Origin: Schistocerca nitens
Lineage: Eukaryota > Arthropoda > Insecta > Orthoptera > Acrididae
Assembly (NCBI RefSeq): GCF_023898315.1
Contig: NC_064617.1
Span: forward strand, 715,129,202-715,193,201
Direction: 5' to 3'
Length of the DNA: 64,000 bases
How positions within the stretch are numbered: the stretch's first letter is position 1; every line of letters starts with the position of its first letter. This document shows positions 10,150 through 20,960 of the stretch, one piece after another. The position numbers were made by a program, and so were the translations under genes. Below the pieces are notes generated by a model. It was not told the DNA's origin. It ran no database searches and saw only the letters and a list, made by a program, of their open reading frames with translations.

Positions 10150-10460
10150 CTGCAGGGGTGAACGGGAGCCCAGTTTCACATTACGCACGCGGTGACGCAG
10201 AAGCTCGTACACACACCTCCGTGGCGGCACTTTGCCAACGACGTAGCGGGCAGCGGCGCCCGAGTACGCCCACCGCGAGTGGCAGCGTGAGCTCGCGCGT
10301 CCAGTCTGGAAGGACTGCTGTGGCGTGGGAGAGCGGGGCGGCGTGTCCTTGACTGAGGACTTTCCTGCCCCGCTCTGCGTTATGGCCGCCGCGCCGGCTT
10401 GTTACCGCCAAATTATAGGTCGGGCGACGTAATGGAGAGGCGTGCAGTCACAGGCCGTGC
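10150..10460. promoter_or_regulatory. CpG-rich patch, possible island
   Basis: A GC-rich stretch with many CG dinucleotides (for example 'gccgccgcgccggc' near 10385) in otherwise AT-leaning DNA. No transposon match is seen. It could be a host promoter-associated island or simply unmethylated unique DNA. No start site or gene is identified. Confidence 0.35.
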
Positions 10461-11340
10461 CGCTAATGAAAATGATAAGGCGCTTTCTGGACGAAACAGC
10501 GACGCCGTTTCCTAATCTGTGGTTGTAACAAAGTAATCTTGCTCCTGCTTTATGTCTTTGCTGCTCGTTCAAGGAAATTAACGTATCTTGCTCCTGCATT
10601 TATAGCTAGCTTCTGAAATTGTTACATTTTTTAGGGTCATTGCAAGCGGTTCACATTATTAACCAGATTGCAATCTTACCTACATCGTAGCTCCCTTGTG
10701 TAAGCATAATTCTATCTTTCACTGTCAATTTTTCACCTCTTACTTCAAGAATCTCTCTCGTAGCTTCCCCATTCTCTGAAGCAATCTTACAGACTACTAC
10801 GTATTCACCTTGGTAACTGAACTGCACTGCCGGTCATTACAACTGCAACACCATGTAGGAAAGACTACGCAGGGGGTTCCTTATTCAGAAATCGAATTTG
10901 AATTTTGTTCTATAATTCCTCCTACTCTATGGCCATTGTGCCGCAGCCGTGGTACACTTTTTCAGTAGGAGGAAACTAATTGTATATGACGGCCCTTTGG
11001 ACGATATATGTTTAGTGAGAGACGACTTTCACATTTTGCATTCTAAAATGTCTTTTTCTTATAAAGTAATGGGTGCCGACAAGTGCTGAATTATTTGGAC
11101 GTTAAACTTCACTCGCCAATAATGAAATAAATTTCGATATTTTTCGTAAGCCAACCACCAGTGCGTCATACCGTCCCCATCAGATCACAATGAGTTTCTT
11201 CAGAGCCATGAGAGACCACCTATGTGAGCTTCCTTCAACCCCAGCCGCTGTTGATCATGAACTACCCAATTTACAGTTCATTGCTAGTATTAATGCATAT
11301 AATCCGAACACTGCTGAAAAGTAGTAAACACAAAAAAACA
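10461..11340. other. Anonymous DNA
   Basis: No repeat, gene or conserved motif is recognised on either strand. Confidence 0.5.
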
Positions 11341-11477
11341 GGGGAAAGTGGTAGTTTAACTGACGTTAATTTTGTAGTTCCAAATGCAAAGTTCGTTATC
11401 CTGCCGATCTTGCGCTAGGCTGTTCAGGAGCTGTATTGTTAAAGTAGCTTACACCACTCTTGGCAAGATCAGTATGA

Positions 11478-11637
11478 TGGCTCTCAGCACTATGGGACTC
11501 AACTGCTGAGGTCATTAGTCCCCTAGAACTTAGAACTAGTTAAACCTAACTAACCTAAGGACATCACACACATCCATGCCCGAGGCAGGATTCGAACCTG
11601 CGACCGTAGCGGTCTCGCGGTTCCAGACTGCAGCGCC
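11478..11637 (-). mobile_element. SINE family A, 5'-truncated, inside the GIY-YIG fragment
   Basis: Minus-strand family A with box B intact and the far 5' head missing. A perfect 12-bp target-site duplication, 'agatcagtatga', lies at 11466-11477 and 11638-11649. Confidence 0.95.
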
Positions 11638-11937
11638 AGATCAGTATGACTTTATACATAATGAGCACTCATGTAAAGACAAATTCTTTCATTCCGGTAT
11701 TTATAAATTAATATGCGCTCAGTGTCCTATATTTTACGTAGGACATACTGGTCATACATACAGAACAAGGTATCAGAAAATCATGATCACTAAAAGAGAT
11801 GCAATTAAAAGAATTCTTGGTTCGCTGAGCAATTAAAAGCTAGCGGACACACAGAACCAATGCTAAAATCACTCCAGATTTTGCATCGTGAACCCAAGAG
11901 CAAAAAAATTAATTTGCTGGAGAAATTGGAGATTGTG

Positions 11938-12170
11938 GGGGTTGGGTTGTTTGGGGAAGGAGACCAGACAACGAGGTCATCGGTCTCATCGGACGAGGGA
12001 AGGACGGGGAAGGAAGTCGGCCGTGCCCTTTGAAAGGAACCATCCCAGCATTTGCCTGGAGCGATTTAGGGAAATCACAGAAAACCTAAATCAGGATGGC
12101 CGGACGCGGGATTAACCGTAGTCCTCCCGAATGCGAGTCCAGTGTCTAACCACTGCGCCACCTCGCTCGG
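11938..12170 (-). mobile_element. SINE family C, full length
   Basis: On the minus strand it starts 'accgagcgaggtggcgcagt' (box A) and continues into the 'atcctgatttaggttttc' body and an 'acccaaccc' end. An 11-bp duplication, 'tggagattgtg', lies at 11927-11937 and 12171-12181. It is inserted within the GIY-YIG fragment. Confidence 0.95.
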
Positions 12171-12373
12171 TGGAGATTGTGAAACACTCTCATGAAGCTG
12201 AAGATGTTAGTCTTAATGGTCAACCGATTACGAAGAATCAGACATTTTATGGTTCAATGAGAATTTTTCAAAGAGTGTATGTGAGAAAGGACATAATTAT
12301 CCTAATAAAGATGTCTGTTTATTTTTATATCCTACATTTCATCTTTGACTTATCTAACTTTTATATAGCTTGA

Positions 12374-12940
12374 CTGTTTTGTAAAGAAGGCGTTATCTCA
12401 ATCAATTCGTTACGGACTTCTTGTCCTTACTTCCGACCGCTAAGTCGTCAGAATCCTGCCTGCCAGTTTCACGTAGCGTGCGCACTTGCGGTCATGTATT
12501 CACGGCCACGGAATCTTACATACGAACATTCGTGTAGCCCTCTCTAAACACAACTGCGTGCCTTAGCCGCGCGTAAGGATCGTCGCCTCTTCCACGTTTC
12601 CACTACTTATTTGTAATTTGGCTCTTCTTTGCTAGTCTAGGGCAACGTTTATTTTTTTTAAATTCTTTTACTTGTGTACTTTAGATACACACCAAAACTT
12701 CTACTGTTTACGACTAATGCATTACCCGCAGTACCTATACTTAAGTCCCCCTACACTCTGATGTTGCTTAGTACAGCATTTTAAAAAAAGATTTTACCTC
12801 ATTATGCTTGATATGACCGTACCCCTAATATGCCTTTATGTATTTTCATCGTGTAGGATTTCTGAAGATGACTGAAAAAGGCGAAGTGCGTCAACAAAAC
12901 ATACGGTATTTTTCCAGCCTAGACTGTTTTTACCAGCAAG
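12374..12940. other. Anonymous DNA
   Basis: No gene is recognised. 'gaagatgactgaaaaaggcg' near 12863 resembles a common LINE 3' segment but is too short to assign. Confidence 0.45.
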
Positions 12941-13330
12941 TGTCGGCATTCGACAGTGACAGGGTCCTGGCCCATCGAGATAGTATTATGTCGTTGCGCA
13001 ACATTGCTGCTCGCGTTGATCAGTCTCCCACTACTCCCATGCAAATATAGAATCTATGGGTTACGCAGCGCCATACAAAACGGCATCCACGATCCCAACG
13101 GTCTCACCGACTAGCGCCGGAGAACGCAGACGTATTATTCGTTTCCCCGCGCAGGGTCGTCCTGCTGCGTCACGTACCTTCAGTCAGAAAATGGGCTTGT
13201 TTGCAACTCACGAATATGTGATGACGTCTGGAGCACCATTATAGCGGCTTCCCCTGACGCAGCAGCAGAAACAACCGCACCAAAGTTTATGCTCTCAGCG
13301 ACAACACTTGACACCACCTTTTCAGAACAG
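12941..13330 (+). pseudogene. Tc1-like transposase N-terminal relic
   Basis: 'FDSDRVLAHRDSIMSLRNIA' followed by 'ARVDQSPTT' matches the first helix-turn-helix of Tc1 transposases (compare 'DFDKGRIVAYRDCGLSYRDI' at 48.8 kb). After a stop and a shift it continues 'ERRRIIRFPAQGRPAASRTF', 'SQKMG' and 'YSGFP' with 'LTQQQ', the second DNA-binding part. The catalytic half is absent and no TIRs were found. Confidence 0.7.
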
Positions 13331-13378
13331 ACCCAGCCTCTGTGCACAGCATAACGAGGGACGGATCCGTGAGTGGAA

Positions 13379-13440
13379 GCTCTGAGGAAAAAGAGCGTTG
13401 CTAGACTGCGCTCTGAGGAAAAAGAGCGTTGCTAGACTGC
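13379..13440. repeat. Exact 31-bp tandem duplication
   Basis: Two adjacent identical copies (13379-13409 and 13410-13440) beginning 'gctctgaggaaaaagagcg'. The 31-bp unit has no recognised function and the duplication looks recent. Confidence 0.9.
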
Positions 13441-13871
13441 TTTCATCATCGTCATTCGGTCCAACTCCGGGCATGATGGAAATGGGTGCCGTTGGGGGTA
13501 CACAGCATGATATCTGACAGTTCGTTTAAAATGCCTTTGACGCACGTTTCGTATCTTATGCTTCTGGAATATTAAAGTTTTAGTCTGCTAATCCTCCAAC
13601 GTCTGAAGAGTAGTTTCACAAGAAATAATATTTTTTCTGGATTTAGAAAACTGAGACCACTGGTAGATGCCTGAGCTAAAACCTGTGCCAAAATAGACTT
13701 GAGCTAACATGCTCCCTCTTGCTCAAAAGTGAAGTTAAAATCTCTTTCAAGAGGGGTTTAGTGATCTTCCACTTCTTTACATCACATATCAGTCTCTCGA
13801 TTTTTGCATCCCAACGAACAACACTGCCAGTGAGACACTTATGCATATCTGAAATACATAAACCGTGTCTT
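13441..13871. other. Anonymous DNA
   Basis: Nothing is recognised on either strand. Confidence 0.5.
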
Positions 13872-14577
13872 ATTATGATACTTCTTGGCGGATTAAAACG
13901 TTGTGCTGGACCGGGACTCGAACCCGGAACCTTTTCCTTTCAAAGGCGAGTGCTTTACCAATTCTTTTACTCACCCCACCCCCAACCTCATATTTTTGCC
14001 TTCACCGCTTTTTTTCTTTTATAATAATCAAAATCATTTGATTCACTTTGGATAAAATGCCACATTTGACCAGAATTTTTTTCAGTAGAAGAGTCCAACT
14101 GAGCCAACCAAGCATGACTCATGATCCGTCTTCACAGCTTTACTTCCACCAGTACCTCATCTCCTGCTTTCCAAACTTCACAGAAGCTCACCTACGAAAC
14201 TTGCGGGACTAGCACTTTCGGAAGAAAGGATATTGCGGAGACATGGCGTAGTCACAGCATGGGGGGGTGTTTCCACAACGAATTCTTCACTTTGCAGCGG
14301 AGTGTGCGCTAATATGAAACTCCCTCCCAGGAAGTCTCCGCAGTATGCTTTCTTTCGGGAATGGTAATGTCGCAGGACTCGCAGGAGAACTTCTGTGAAG
14401 TTTGGGAAGGTTGGAGATGAGGTACTGATGGAAGTAAAGCTGTGAAGACGGTTCCTGAGTCGTGCGTGGGTAGCTCGGCTGGTAAAGAATTTGCCCCCGT
14501 AAGTCAAAGGTCCCAGACCTGGACATTGTTCTAATTGCCAGGAAGTTTCATAGCTGTAGAGTGAAAAATTAATTCTG
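13872..14577. repeat. Inverted pair of tRNA-like repeats
   Basis: The left unit (about 13872-14324) is on the minus strand and the right unit (about 14325-14577) on the plus strand. Shared blocks include 'agctttacttccaccagtac' and its inverse near 14430. Each carries a tRNA-like segment: left, 'ggaccgggactcgaacccgg' (inverted box B); right, 'ggtagctcggctggtaaag' (box A) with 'aaaggtcccagacc'. The left unit has about 110 bp of foreign AT-rich sequence near 13985-14095. It is probably a repeated orthopteran element in head-to-head form. It has no coding capacity. Confidence 0.75.
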
Positions 14578-16390
14578 GCATCTTTATTATGTTCACTAAT
14601 CGTGTTATTTATCTTTAAGCAAATATCATTCTGCTGGTTTTTATAGTGCATACTTTATACAGGAAGCCCTATGACTTGATACACGTTCCAAGACGTCACA
14701 ACACCATATTGTCATATTTTGATGATCCTGTAAGTAAATTACACTTTCTTACTTTATGTATCTCTTCTTTTCTACTTTATATTTTATTTCGTATTTTTTT
14801 CTAGCGTGAGCTACATTTTATTCCAATTAGATATTCATTTACTTCACTATAGTATAGTAGGTACTGTCTATTTTAGTTGCTCCAAGTTTTTGCCTAAAAA
14901 TGATAAAAATGTTAAAAAATAATCTTCTCAATAATCCTGGACACAGTACTGTTTAATAATCCCTCCAAAATATTTCTTACCTGTGTGCCTTTCTATCCAG
15001 CTATTCCTAATGTTCCAAGGTGGATCAGAAGTGTGTCAGCAACCATTCACCACCAACACTATATCACAAGTCTTCGTTTCGTACTCAATCTACTCATACA
15101 GTATTGGACAGCTTAGTTATTTATTCCACACAGTTTCAACAGTCACTGCTTCTTCTTCACCAGTAGCCAAGCTGCCAGCAATTATTTCCCAACAACGCTT
15201 TACTTCGAATATAGTGTGCAAAAATGCCATTATTAATTCAAGTACTTTCATATGAACTCTGCTGAAACAGACTTCCGTTGCCTTCACCAGATCGCAACCT
15301 GGAAACTGGAAATTACGTTCCCCGTTTCATTAGTCTTCTGCACTATAATGAAGAATAATACAATTCCATAACATTCTATGGCACTGAAGACTGGAGATAT
15401 CAGAACATAGCTAACGGCGGCAGTGCCGTTTTAGCTCTGTACGTGTCTCATCGAATACTTCTGATTTCATAACTTCCATCTTTATTATGTTCCACTTTCG
15501 TTCCTCTGTATTACGCTGAATGTAGCAGTCTGAACCAGACTGAGTTTCACACGGCAACTGGTGACCGTTATTTCAGGGCTCGGAATGAACGTCCTCAGCC
15601 TAAGACATAAACGTGGGATTCACACGTGGTTGCTGACGTCAGCAGACTGACCCACTCGGGTAGGTTTCCTCAGAACGCTCGTATGGCCGGCTGACTCAGC
15701 GTTTCGTTTCCACCTTGGCGCGACCTCATTTCGATCACGCGTCAGGTACTGCGTCATCACGCGAAAATTGCACTTACTGTGCCGCAATGGCGTCATGCCA
15801 ATGTAAGCGGCGCAGAAGCATCCAAAATAGAGCGTCGAGTTGACAGAACTATTCAGTCATGGGCAAGAAAATAAATGCATTATGACGATTGACGTAGAAA
15901 GTTTGTATCTGCAAAAACAATATCTACATCCATAATCCGCAAACTGCTGTTTCCGTTGTATCACGTATTAAGGTTTCTTGCCATTTCATTGGCATATAGA
16001 ACGCGGGTAGAATGATTGCTTAAATGCCTCTCTGCGCGCCGTTGTCTTTTTCCTGTCTTCGCGGCCTCTACGAGAGCAAAACATTGGATGTTGTAATGAA
16101 TTCCTAGACCCCTCACTTAAAATTTGTTCTAGAAACTTTGCAAGTAGCCTATCACGGGACAGCTAGCTGGCTTCTGCCTTCGAGTCTCAGTTAAGGTTTT
16201 CCTGGCCGTGCGTCAAACAAACGTGCTTCTCCTGCTTTGTATACGTTGAACATCCCATTTTATATTATTCGCTATGGATCCCACACATTCGAGCAATATT
16301 TATTAAGCTTCGCCTTTGTAGAGGCATTGGATATCCCCAGTGTACTGCCAATTACTTGACTGCCAATTGTATCTTTTTTCATTTGTGGTA
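14578..16390. other. Anonymous DNA
   Basis: 1.8 kb without a recognised gene or repeat. It holds short ORFs only, none with a family motif. Confidence 0.5.
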
Positions 16391-16581
16391 AGATCCTGTG
16401 GGATCCAACTGCTGAGGTCACCGGTCCCTAAGCTTACACACTAGTTAATCTATCTTAAACTAACTTACGCTAAGAACAACACACACACCCATGCCCGAGG
16501 GAGGACTCGAACCTCCGACGGGGTGAACCGCGCGGACCGTGACAAGGCGCCTCACACCGCGCAGCTACCCCACGCCGCGGC
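16391..16581 (-). mobile_element. SINE family E
   Basis: Minus-strand copy with the tail 'gctgaggtcaccggtcccta', the 'aaactaacttacgctaag' block, inverted box B 'ggactcgaacctcc' and the head 'cgccgcgg' at the right. No clear target-site duplication was found. Confidence 0.85.
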
Positions 16582-17044
16582 TGTATGTGATCATTCGAAT
16601 TCATATCGCTAAAAATGGTTACATTCAGGTATTTGTTTGTGTTGACTGAGTCCAGTTACAACACAGTGACACTGTAGTCACAGGATACTATCCCTTGCGA
16701 CTTGTGAAGTCTACAATTACATCATTGAACAATTAAAGCAAATACGGGATGAACTAGAACTTCGTCGACAATCTTTCTGATGTAGTAGTACAGACCAAAA
16801 CAAAAGAGGAGATGTGTTTCACAGTAGCGAAGATGAACAAGTGCTCATAGGTCTTAAGGTACGCACTTTAGAATTATGTTTACTGGTCTTTGTTATTGTC
16901 TCACCTGCGAAAGTTCGTCGGTGAGGTTCTGGCTCATCCTGTATGTTGTTATTATCTTGTTCTTCCTCAATAACTTTAACCCCCCCCGCCCCACACACAC
17001 ACACACTTCCCTCCAGTGATAAACTGCTGATACCTTAATGTCTC
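16582..17044. other. Anonymous DNA with a short CA repeat
   Basis: A poly-C run followed by an (AC)n tract lies at about 16981-17007. Nothing else is recognised. Confidence 0.5.
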
Positions 17045-17217
17045 ACCGTCCGGCCATCCTGATTTAGGTTTTCCATGATTTCCCTAATTCGCTCCAGGCA
17101 AATACCGGGATGGTTCCTTTGAAAGGGCACGGCCGACTTCCTTCCCCGTCCTTCCCTAATCCGATGAGACCGATGACCTTGCAGTTTGATCTCTTCCCCG
17201 AAGCAACCCAACCCAAC
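17045..17217 (+). mobile_element. SINE family C, 5'-truncated
   Basis: It starts within box B at 'accgtccggccatcctgatt' and runs to 'aacccaacc'. A 12-bp duplication, 'ccttaatgtctc', lies at 17033-17044 and 17218-17229. Confidence 0.93.
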
Positions 17218-17299
17218 CCTTAATGTCTCGGAATGAGTACTACCAAGTGATCCCTTCTTTTAGTCAAGTTGTGCCATAAATTTATTGCCTCCTGAGTTC

Positions 17300-17860
17300 T
17301 ATTCAGTACCTACTCATTAGTTACGAGAACTAGCCACTAATTTTCAGCATTCTTCTGTAGACTCACATTCCAAAAACCTCTATTCTCTTCTCGTCTAAAC
17401 TGTTTAGCGTCCATGTTTCACTACCATACATGGCTACACTCTAGGCAAATAACTTCAGAAAAGACTTCCTAACACTTAAATTTATATTCGATGTTAACAA
17501 ATTTCCCTTCTTCAGAAACGCTTTTCTTTTCATTGGCAGTCAACATTTTATATCCTCGCTACTTCGGCCATCATCACTTAGTTTTCTATCCAAATAGCAC
17601 AACTCAAGTACTACATTGAGGGTCTCGTTTCCTGATCTAAAACCCTCAGCATCACCTAATTTAATTCAAATACATTCCATTAACTTTGTTTTACTTTTGT
17701 TGATGTTCATCTTATATCTTCCTTTCGAGACGCTGTCAGAGTTCTGATCAGCTACTCTCCCAGTCCTTTGCTGTCTCTGACAGAACTGTAACGTCATTGG
17801 CAAACCTCAAAGTTTTTGTTTCTTCTCCCTGAACTTTAACTCCTACTCCAAATTTTTCTT
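17300..17860 (-). pseudogene. RTE-like LINE fragment (RT catalytic region to C-terminus)
   Basis: On the minus strand it begins with 'TLRFANDVTVLSETAKDWES', the FADD motif with its second Asp retained but the first changed (FAND). It continues through 'KGNLLTSNINLSVRKSFLK' and 'SVAMYGSETWTLNSLDEKR'. Multiple stops. It belongs to the same family as 22380-25345 and lies directly downstream, in the same orientation, of a second fragment (17868-19990). Confidence 0.75.
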
Positions 17861-18313
17861 TGAGTCCTCAGTCTTCTGATTGGTTTGGTGCGACCCGCCA
17901 CGAATTCCTCTCCTGTGCCAACATCCTCACCTCTGAGCATAACTTGCAACCAACGTCCTCAGTTATCTGCTGGATGTATTCCAATCTCTGTCCTCCCCTA
18001 CAGCTTTTACCCTCTACAGCTCCCTCTAGTGCCATGGAAGTTATTCCCTGATGTCTTAACAGATATTCCACAATCCTGTTGCTTCTTCTTGCCAGTGTTT
18101 TCCATATATTCCTTTCCTCGCCGATTTTACGGAGAACCTCCTCACTCCTTAGCTTATCAGTCCACTTAATTTTCAACATTCTTCTGTAGCACCACATCTT
18201 AAATGCTTCGATTATCTTTTTTTCTGTTTTCACACAGTTCACGTTTCAATGCCATATAATGCTGTGTTCCAGACGCACATTCTCAGAATTTTTTTTCCAC
18301 ACATAAAGAACTA

Positions 18314-19735
18314 CACTCCTGGAAATTGAAATAAGAACACCGTGAATTCATTGTCCCAGGAAGGGGAAACTTTATTGACACATTCCTGGGGTCAGATACA
18401 TCACATGATCACACTGACAGAACCACAGGCACATAGACACAGGCAACAGAGCATGCACAATGTCGGCACTAGTACAGTGTATATCCACCTTTCGCAGCAA
18501 TGCAGGCTGCTATTCTCCCATGGAGACGATCGTAGAGATGCTGGATGTAGTCCTGTGGAACGGCTTGCCATGCCATTTCCACCTGGCGCCTCAGTTGGAC
18601 CAGCGTTCGTGCTGGACGTGCAGACCGCGTGAGACGACGCTTCATCCAGTCCCAAACATGCTCAATGGGGGACAGATCCGGAGATCTTGCTGGCCAGGGT
18701 AGTTGACTTACACCTTCTAGAGCACGTTGGGTGGCACGGGATACATGCGGACGTGCATTGTCCTGTTGGAACAGCAAGTTCCCTTGCCGGTCTAGGAATG
18801 GTAGAACGATGGGTTCGATGACGGTTTGGATGTACCGTGCACTATTCAGTGTCCCCTCGACGATCACCAGTGGTGTACGGCCAGTGTAGGAGATCGCTCC
18901 CCACACCATGATGCCGGGTGTTGGCCCTGTGTGCCTCGGTCGTATGCAGTCCTGATTGTGGCGCTCACCTGCACGGCGCCAAACACGCATACGACCATCA
19001 TTGGCACCAAGGCTGAAGCGACTCTCATCGCTGAAGACGACACGTCTCCATTCGTCCCTCCATTCACGCCTGTCGCGACACCACTGGAGGCGGGCTGCAC
19101 GATGTTGGGGCGTGAGCGGAAGACGGCCTAACGGTGTGCGGGACCGTAGCCCAGCTTCATGGAGACGGTTGCGAATGGTCCTCGCCGATACCCCAGGAGC
19201 AACAGTGTCCCTAATTTGCTGGAAAGTGGCGGTGCGGTCCCCTACGGCACTGCGTAGGATCCTACGGTCTTGGCGTGCATCCGTGCGTCGCTGCGGTCCG
19301 GTCCCAGGTCGACGGGCACGTGCACCTTCCGCCGACCACTGGCGACAACATCGATGTACTGTGGAGACCTCACGCCCCACGTGTTGAGCAATTCGGCGGT
19401 ACGTCCACCCGGCCTCCCGCATGCCCACTATACGCCCTCGCCCAAAGTCCGTCAACTGCACATACGGTTCACGTCCACGCTGTCGCGGCATGCTACCAGT
19501 GTTAAAGACTGCGATGGAGCTCCGTATGCCACGGCAAACTGGCTGACACTGACGGCGGCGGTGCACAAATGCTGCGCAGCTAGCGCCATTCGACGGCCAA
19601 CACCGCGGTTCCTGGTGTGTCCGCTGTGCCGTGCGTGTGATCATTGCTTGTACAGCCCTCTCGCAGTGTCCGGAGCAAGTATGGTGGGTCTGACACACCG
19701 GTGTCAATGTGTTCTTTTTTCCATTTCCAGGAGTG
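18314..19735 (-). mobile_element. Tc1-like DD32E transposon, copy 2, complete
   Basis: 1,422 bp, the same length as copy 1, with TA at 18312-18313 and 19736-19737 and the same TIRs. It is inserted in an RTE-like LINE. Confidence 0.95.
18469..19491 (-). CDS. Tc1-like DD32E transposase, intact (340 aa)
   Basis: A full-length relative of the copy 1 transposase with the same triad (D155, D244, E277) and no stop or shift. Relative to copy 1 it differs at residues 90, 160, 180, 185, 231, 294, 302 and 310 only. Several of these (180, 185, 231) agree with copy 3, so copy 2 may be closer to the family consensus. The open frame extends 72 codons upstream of the chosen Met, but that stretch is basic, low-complexity sequence shared with untranslated DNA in copy 3. 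No promoter is evident beyond the TIR region. Confidence 0.93.
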   Translation of the reverse strand: MPRQRGREPYVQLTDFGRGRIVGMREAGWTYRRIAQHVGREVSTVHRCCRQWSAEGARARRPGTGPQRRTDARQDRRILRSAVGDRTATFQQIRDTVAPGVSARTIRNRLHEAGLRSRTPLGRLPLTPQHRAARLQWCRDRREWRDEWRRVVFSDESRFSLGANDGRMRVWRRAGERHNQDCIRPRHTGPTPGIMVWGAISYTGRTPLVIVEGTLNSARYIQTVIEPIVLPFLDRQGNLLFQQDNARPHVSRATQRALEGVSQLPWPARSPDLSPIEHVWDWMKRRLTRSARPARTLVQLRRQVEMAWQAVPQDYIQHLYDRLHGRIAACIAAKGGYTLY

Positions 19736-20003
19736 TATTTTTGGTATTAGTACACTTCTCTTTGCCAGGAATGCCCTTTTTGTCTGTGCTAGTCTGCATT
19801 TGATGCCCTTCTTGCTCTGTCCGTCATGAGTTATTTTGCTGCCTAGGTAGAAGAATTCCTTAACTTTATGTACTTCGTGATCGCCAATTCTTATGTTAAG
19901 CTTCTCGCTGTTCTCTTTTCTGCTACTTCTAATGACTTTCGTATTTGGTCGGTTTACTCTCAACCCATATCCTGTACTGTTTATACGAAACCAATAGCCA
20001 AAG

Positions 20004-20193
20004 CCGGCCGCTGTGGCCGAGCGGTTCTAGGAGCTTCAGTATGGAACCGCGCCGCAGCTTCGAATCCTGCCTCGGGCATGGATGTGTGTGATGTCCTTAG
20101 GTTAGTTAGGTTTAAGCAGTTCTAAGTCTATGGGACTGATGACCTCAGATGTTAAGTCCCACAGTGCTCAGAGCCATTTGAATCATTTGAACT
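20004..20193 (+). mobile_element. SINE family A, full length
   Basis: It starts 'ccggccgctgtggccgagcg' (box A), has box B 'cttcgaatcctgcc', and ends 'gccatttgaatcatttgaac'. An 11-bp duplication, 'aatagccaaag', lies at 19993-20003 and 20194-20204. It is inserted next to the LINE relic. Confidence 0.95.
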
Positions 20194-20429
20194 AATAGCC
20201 AAAGGGGCGCTATACTGAGTTTTAGCTAATATGAGAGGAACCTTAGGGGAATGGATAGCGGACTTAACAAGAAGCAAAAAAGTCCGTATAAATATATGAC
20301 CAGTTTTTGATTTTCTTGGTTAAAGACACCATCTTGTCGTTACAAGTTTGGTTCGTTTCTGTCATTTTGTTTTCAAATTTCCAGGCTAGTTCTACAGGCG
20401 TTCTATATTTTCAAACGCTGCCTTTTGAT

Positions 20430-20960
20430 GGCTAAATAAAATGCTCAAAATAACTGTCACTAGCTCTAAAACAAGCTTCTAAACGCCAAATCTTGGGTTT
20501 TAGTACTCATTCTCATATTTCAGGTGTTTGCTGCCTCTACTGAAATCGTTCTTGAACACGCTGGCAAGGAATGTAAACATTCGCAACAATTCTTGGAGAC
20601 AATATGGCCTTTAAATGGTCCCTAATGGAAAAATACAATGGATTGAGATCAGGAGGTCGAGCAGGCCAAGAGGTTGAAGCCCCGCGACCTATAAATTTAT
20701 TTTGGAAACGCCTATTTAAAATTGTTCTTACCTGTGGGGCAAAATTTTATTGCGAATGTTGAACTCTTCGCTAGAGTGTTCAATAAGGTTTCAGGAGATA
20801 CAGCAGACACCTGGATATGGCAGCGAATAACACAATGCGTGATGCAACGTTTAAAAGTTAGAGATGATGGTAGACATTCTGAGCCTTTTCATTAAGCCAT
20901 CAGAAGGCAATATTTGAAAAGAAAAGATACCTGTAAAAAAAGATGCCAATTTGGAAGCAA
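20430..20960 (-). pseudogene. Mariner-like relic, C-terminal half (DD41D-like style)
   Basis: On the minus strand near 20670 the frame reads 'TSWPARPPDLNPLYFSIRDH', followed by about 60 residues, and ends 'CFRASDSYFEHFI'. This matches the final part of the DD41D transposase at 38802-39851 ('WPARSPDLTPLDFFLWGTLK' and 'HHIEHLFA'). The second and third acidic residues are partly lost. It has no N-terminal region and no TIRs. Confidence 0.55.

Larger units (their letters stand above)
11341..12330 (+). pseudogene. Penelope-like GIY-YIG endonuclease fragment, split by two SINEs
   Basis: From 11639 the frame reads 'HSGIYKLICAQCPIFYVGHT', the GIY-YIG nuclease core; here the pair is GIY at 11696-11704 and YVG about 10 residues later. 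It is followed by 'RTRYQ'. This arrangement is typical of Penelope-like retroelements. After removal of the SINE at 11938-12170 the text 'LLEKLEIVKHSHE' reads through. Upstream, 'NFVVPNAKFVILPILR' before 11418 may be the end of the linker before the nuclease, but stops intervene. Only the C-terminal nuclease part is present; no RT is seen. Confidence 0.65.
17868..19990 (-). pseudogene. RTE-like LINE C-terminal region, split by Tc1 copy 2
   Basis: Reading down from about 19963: 'RMRVNRPNTKVIRSSRKENS', 'EFFYLGSKITHDGQSKKGI', 'KCRLAQTKRAFLAKRSVLI'. The Tc1 element (18314-19735) intervenes, and the protein resumes with 'KKIIEAFKMWCYRRMLKIKW', 'LRKIGEERNIWKTLARRSN' and 'RLEYIQQITEDVGCK', ending near 17868. 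This is the typical C-terminal tail of this insect LINE group. Degenerate near the join (stops and frame changes). The upstream RT core is missing. Confidence 0.82.
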
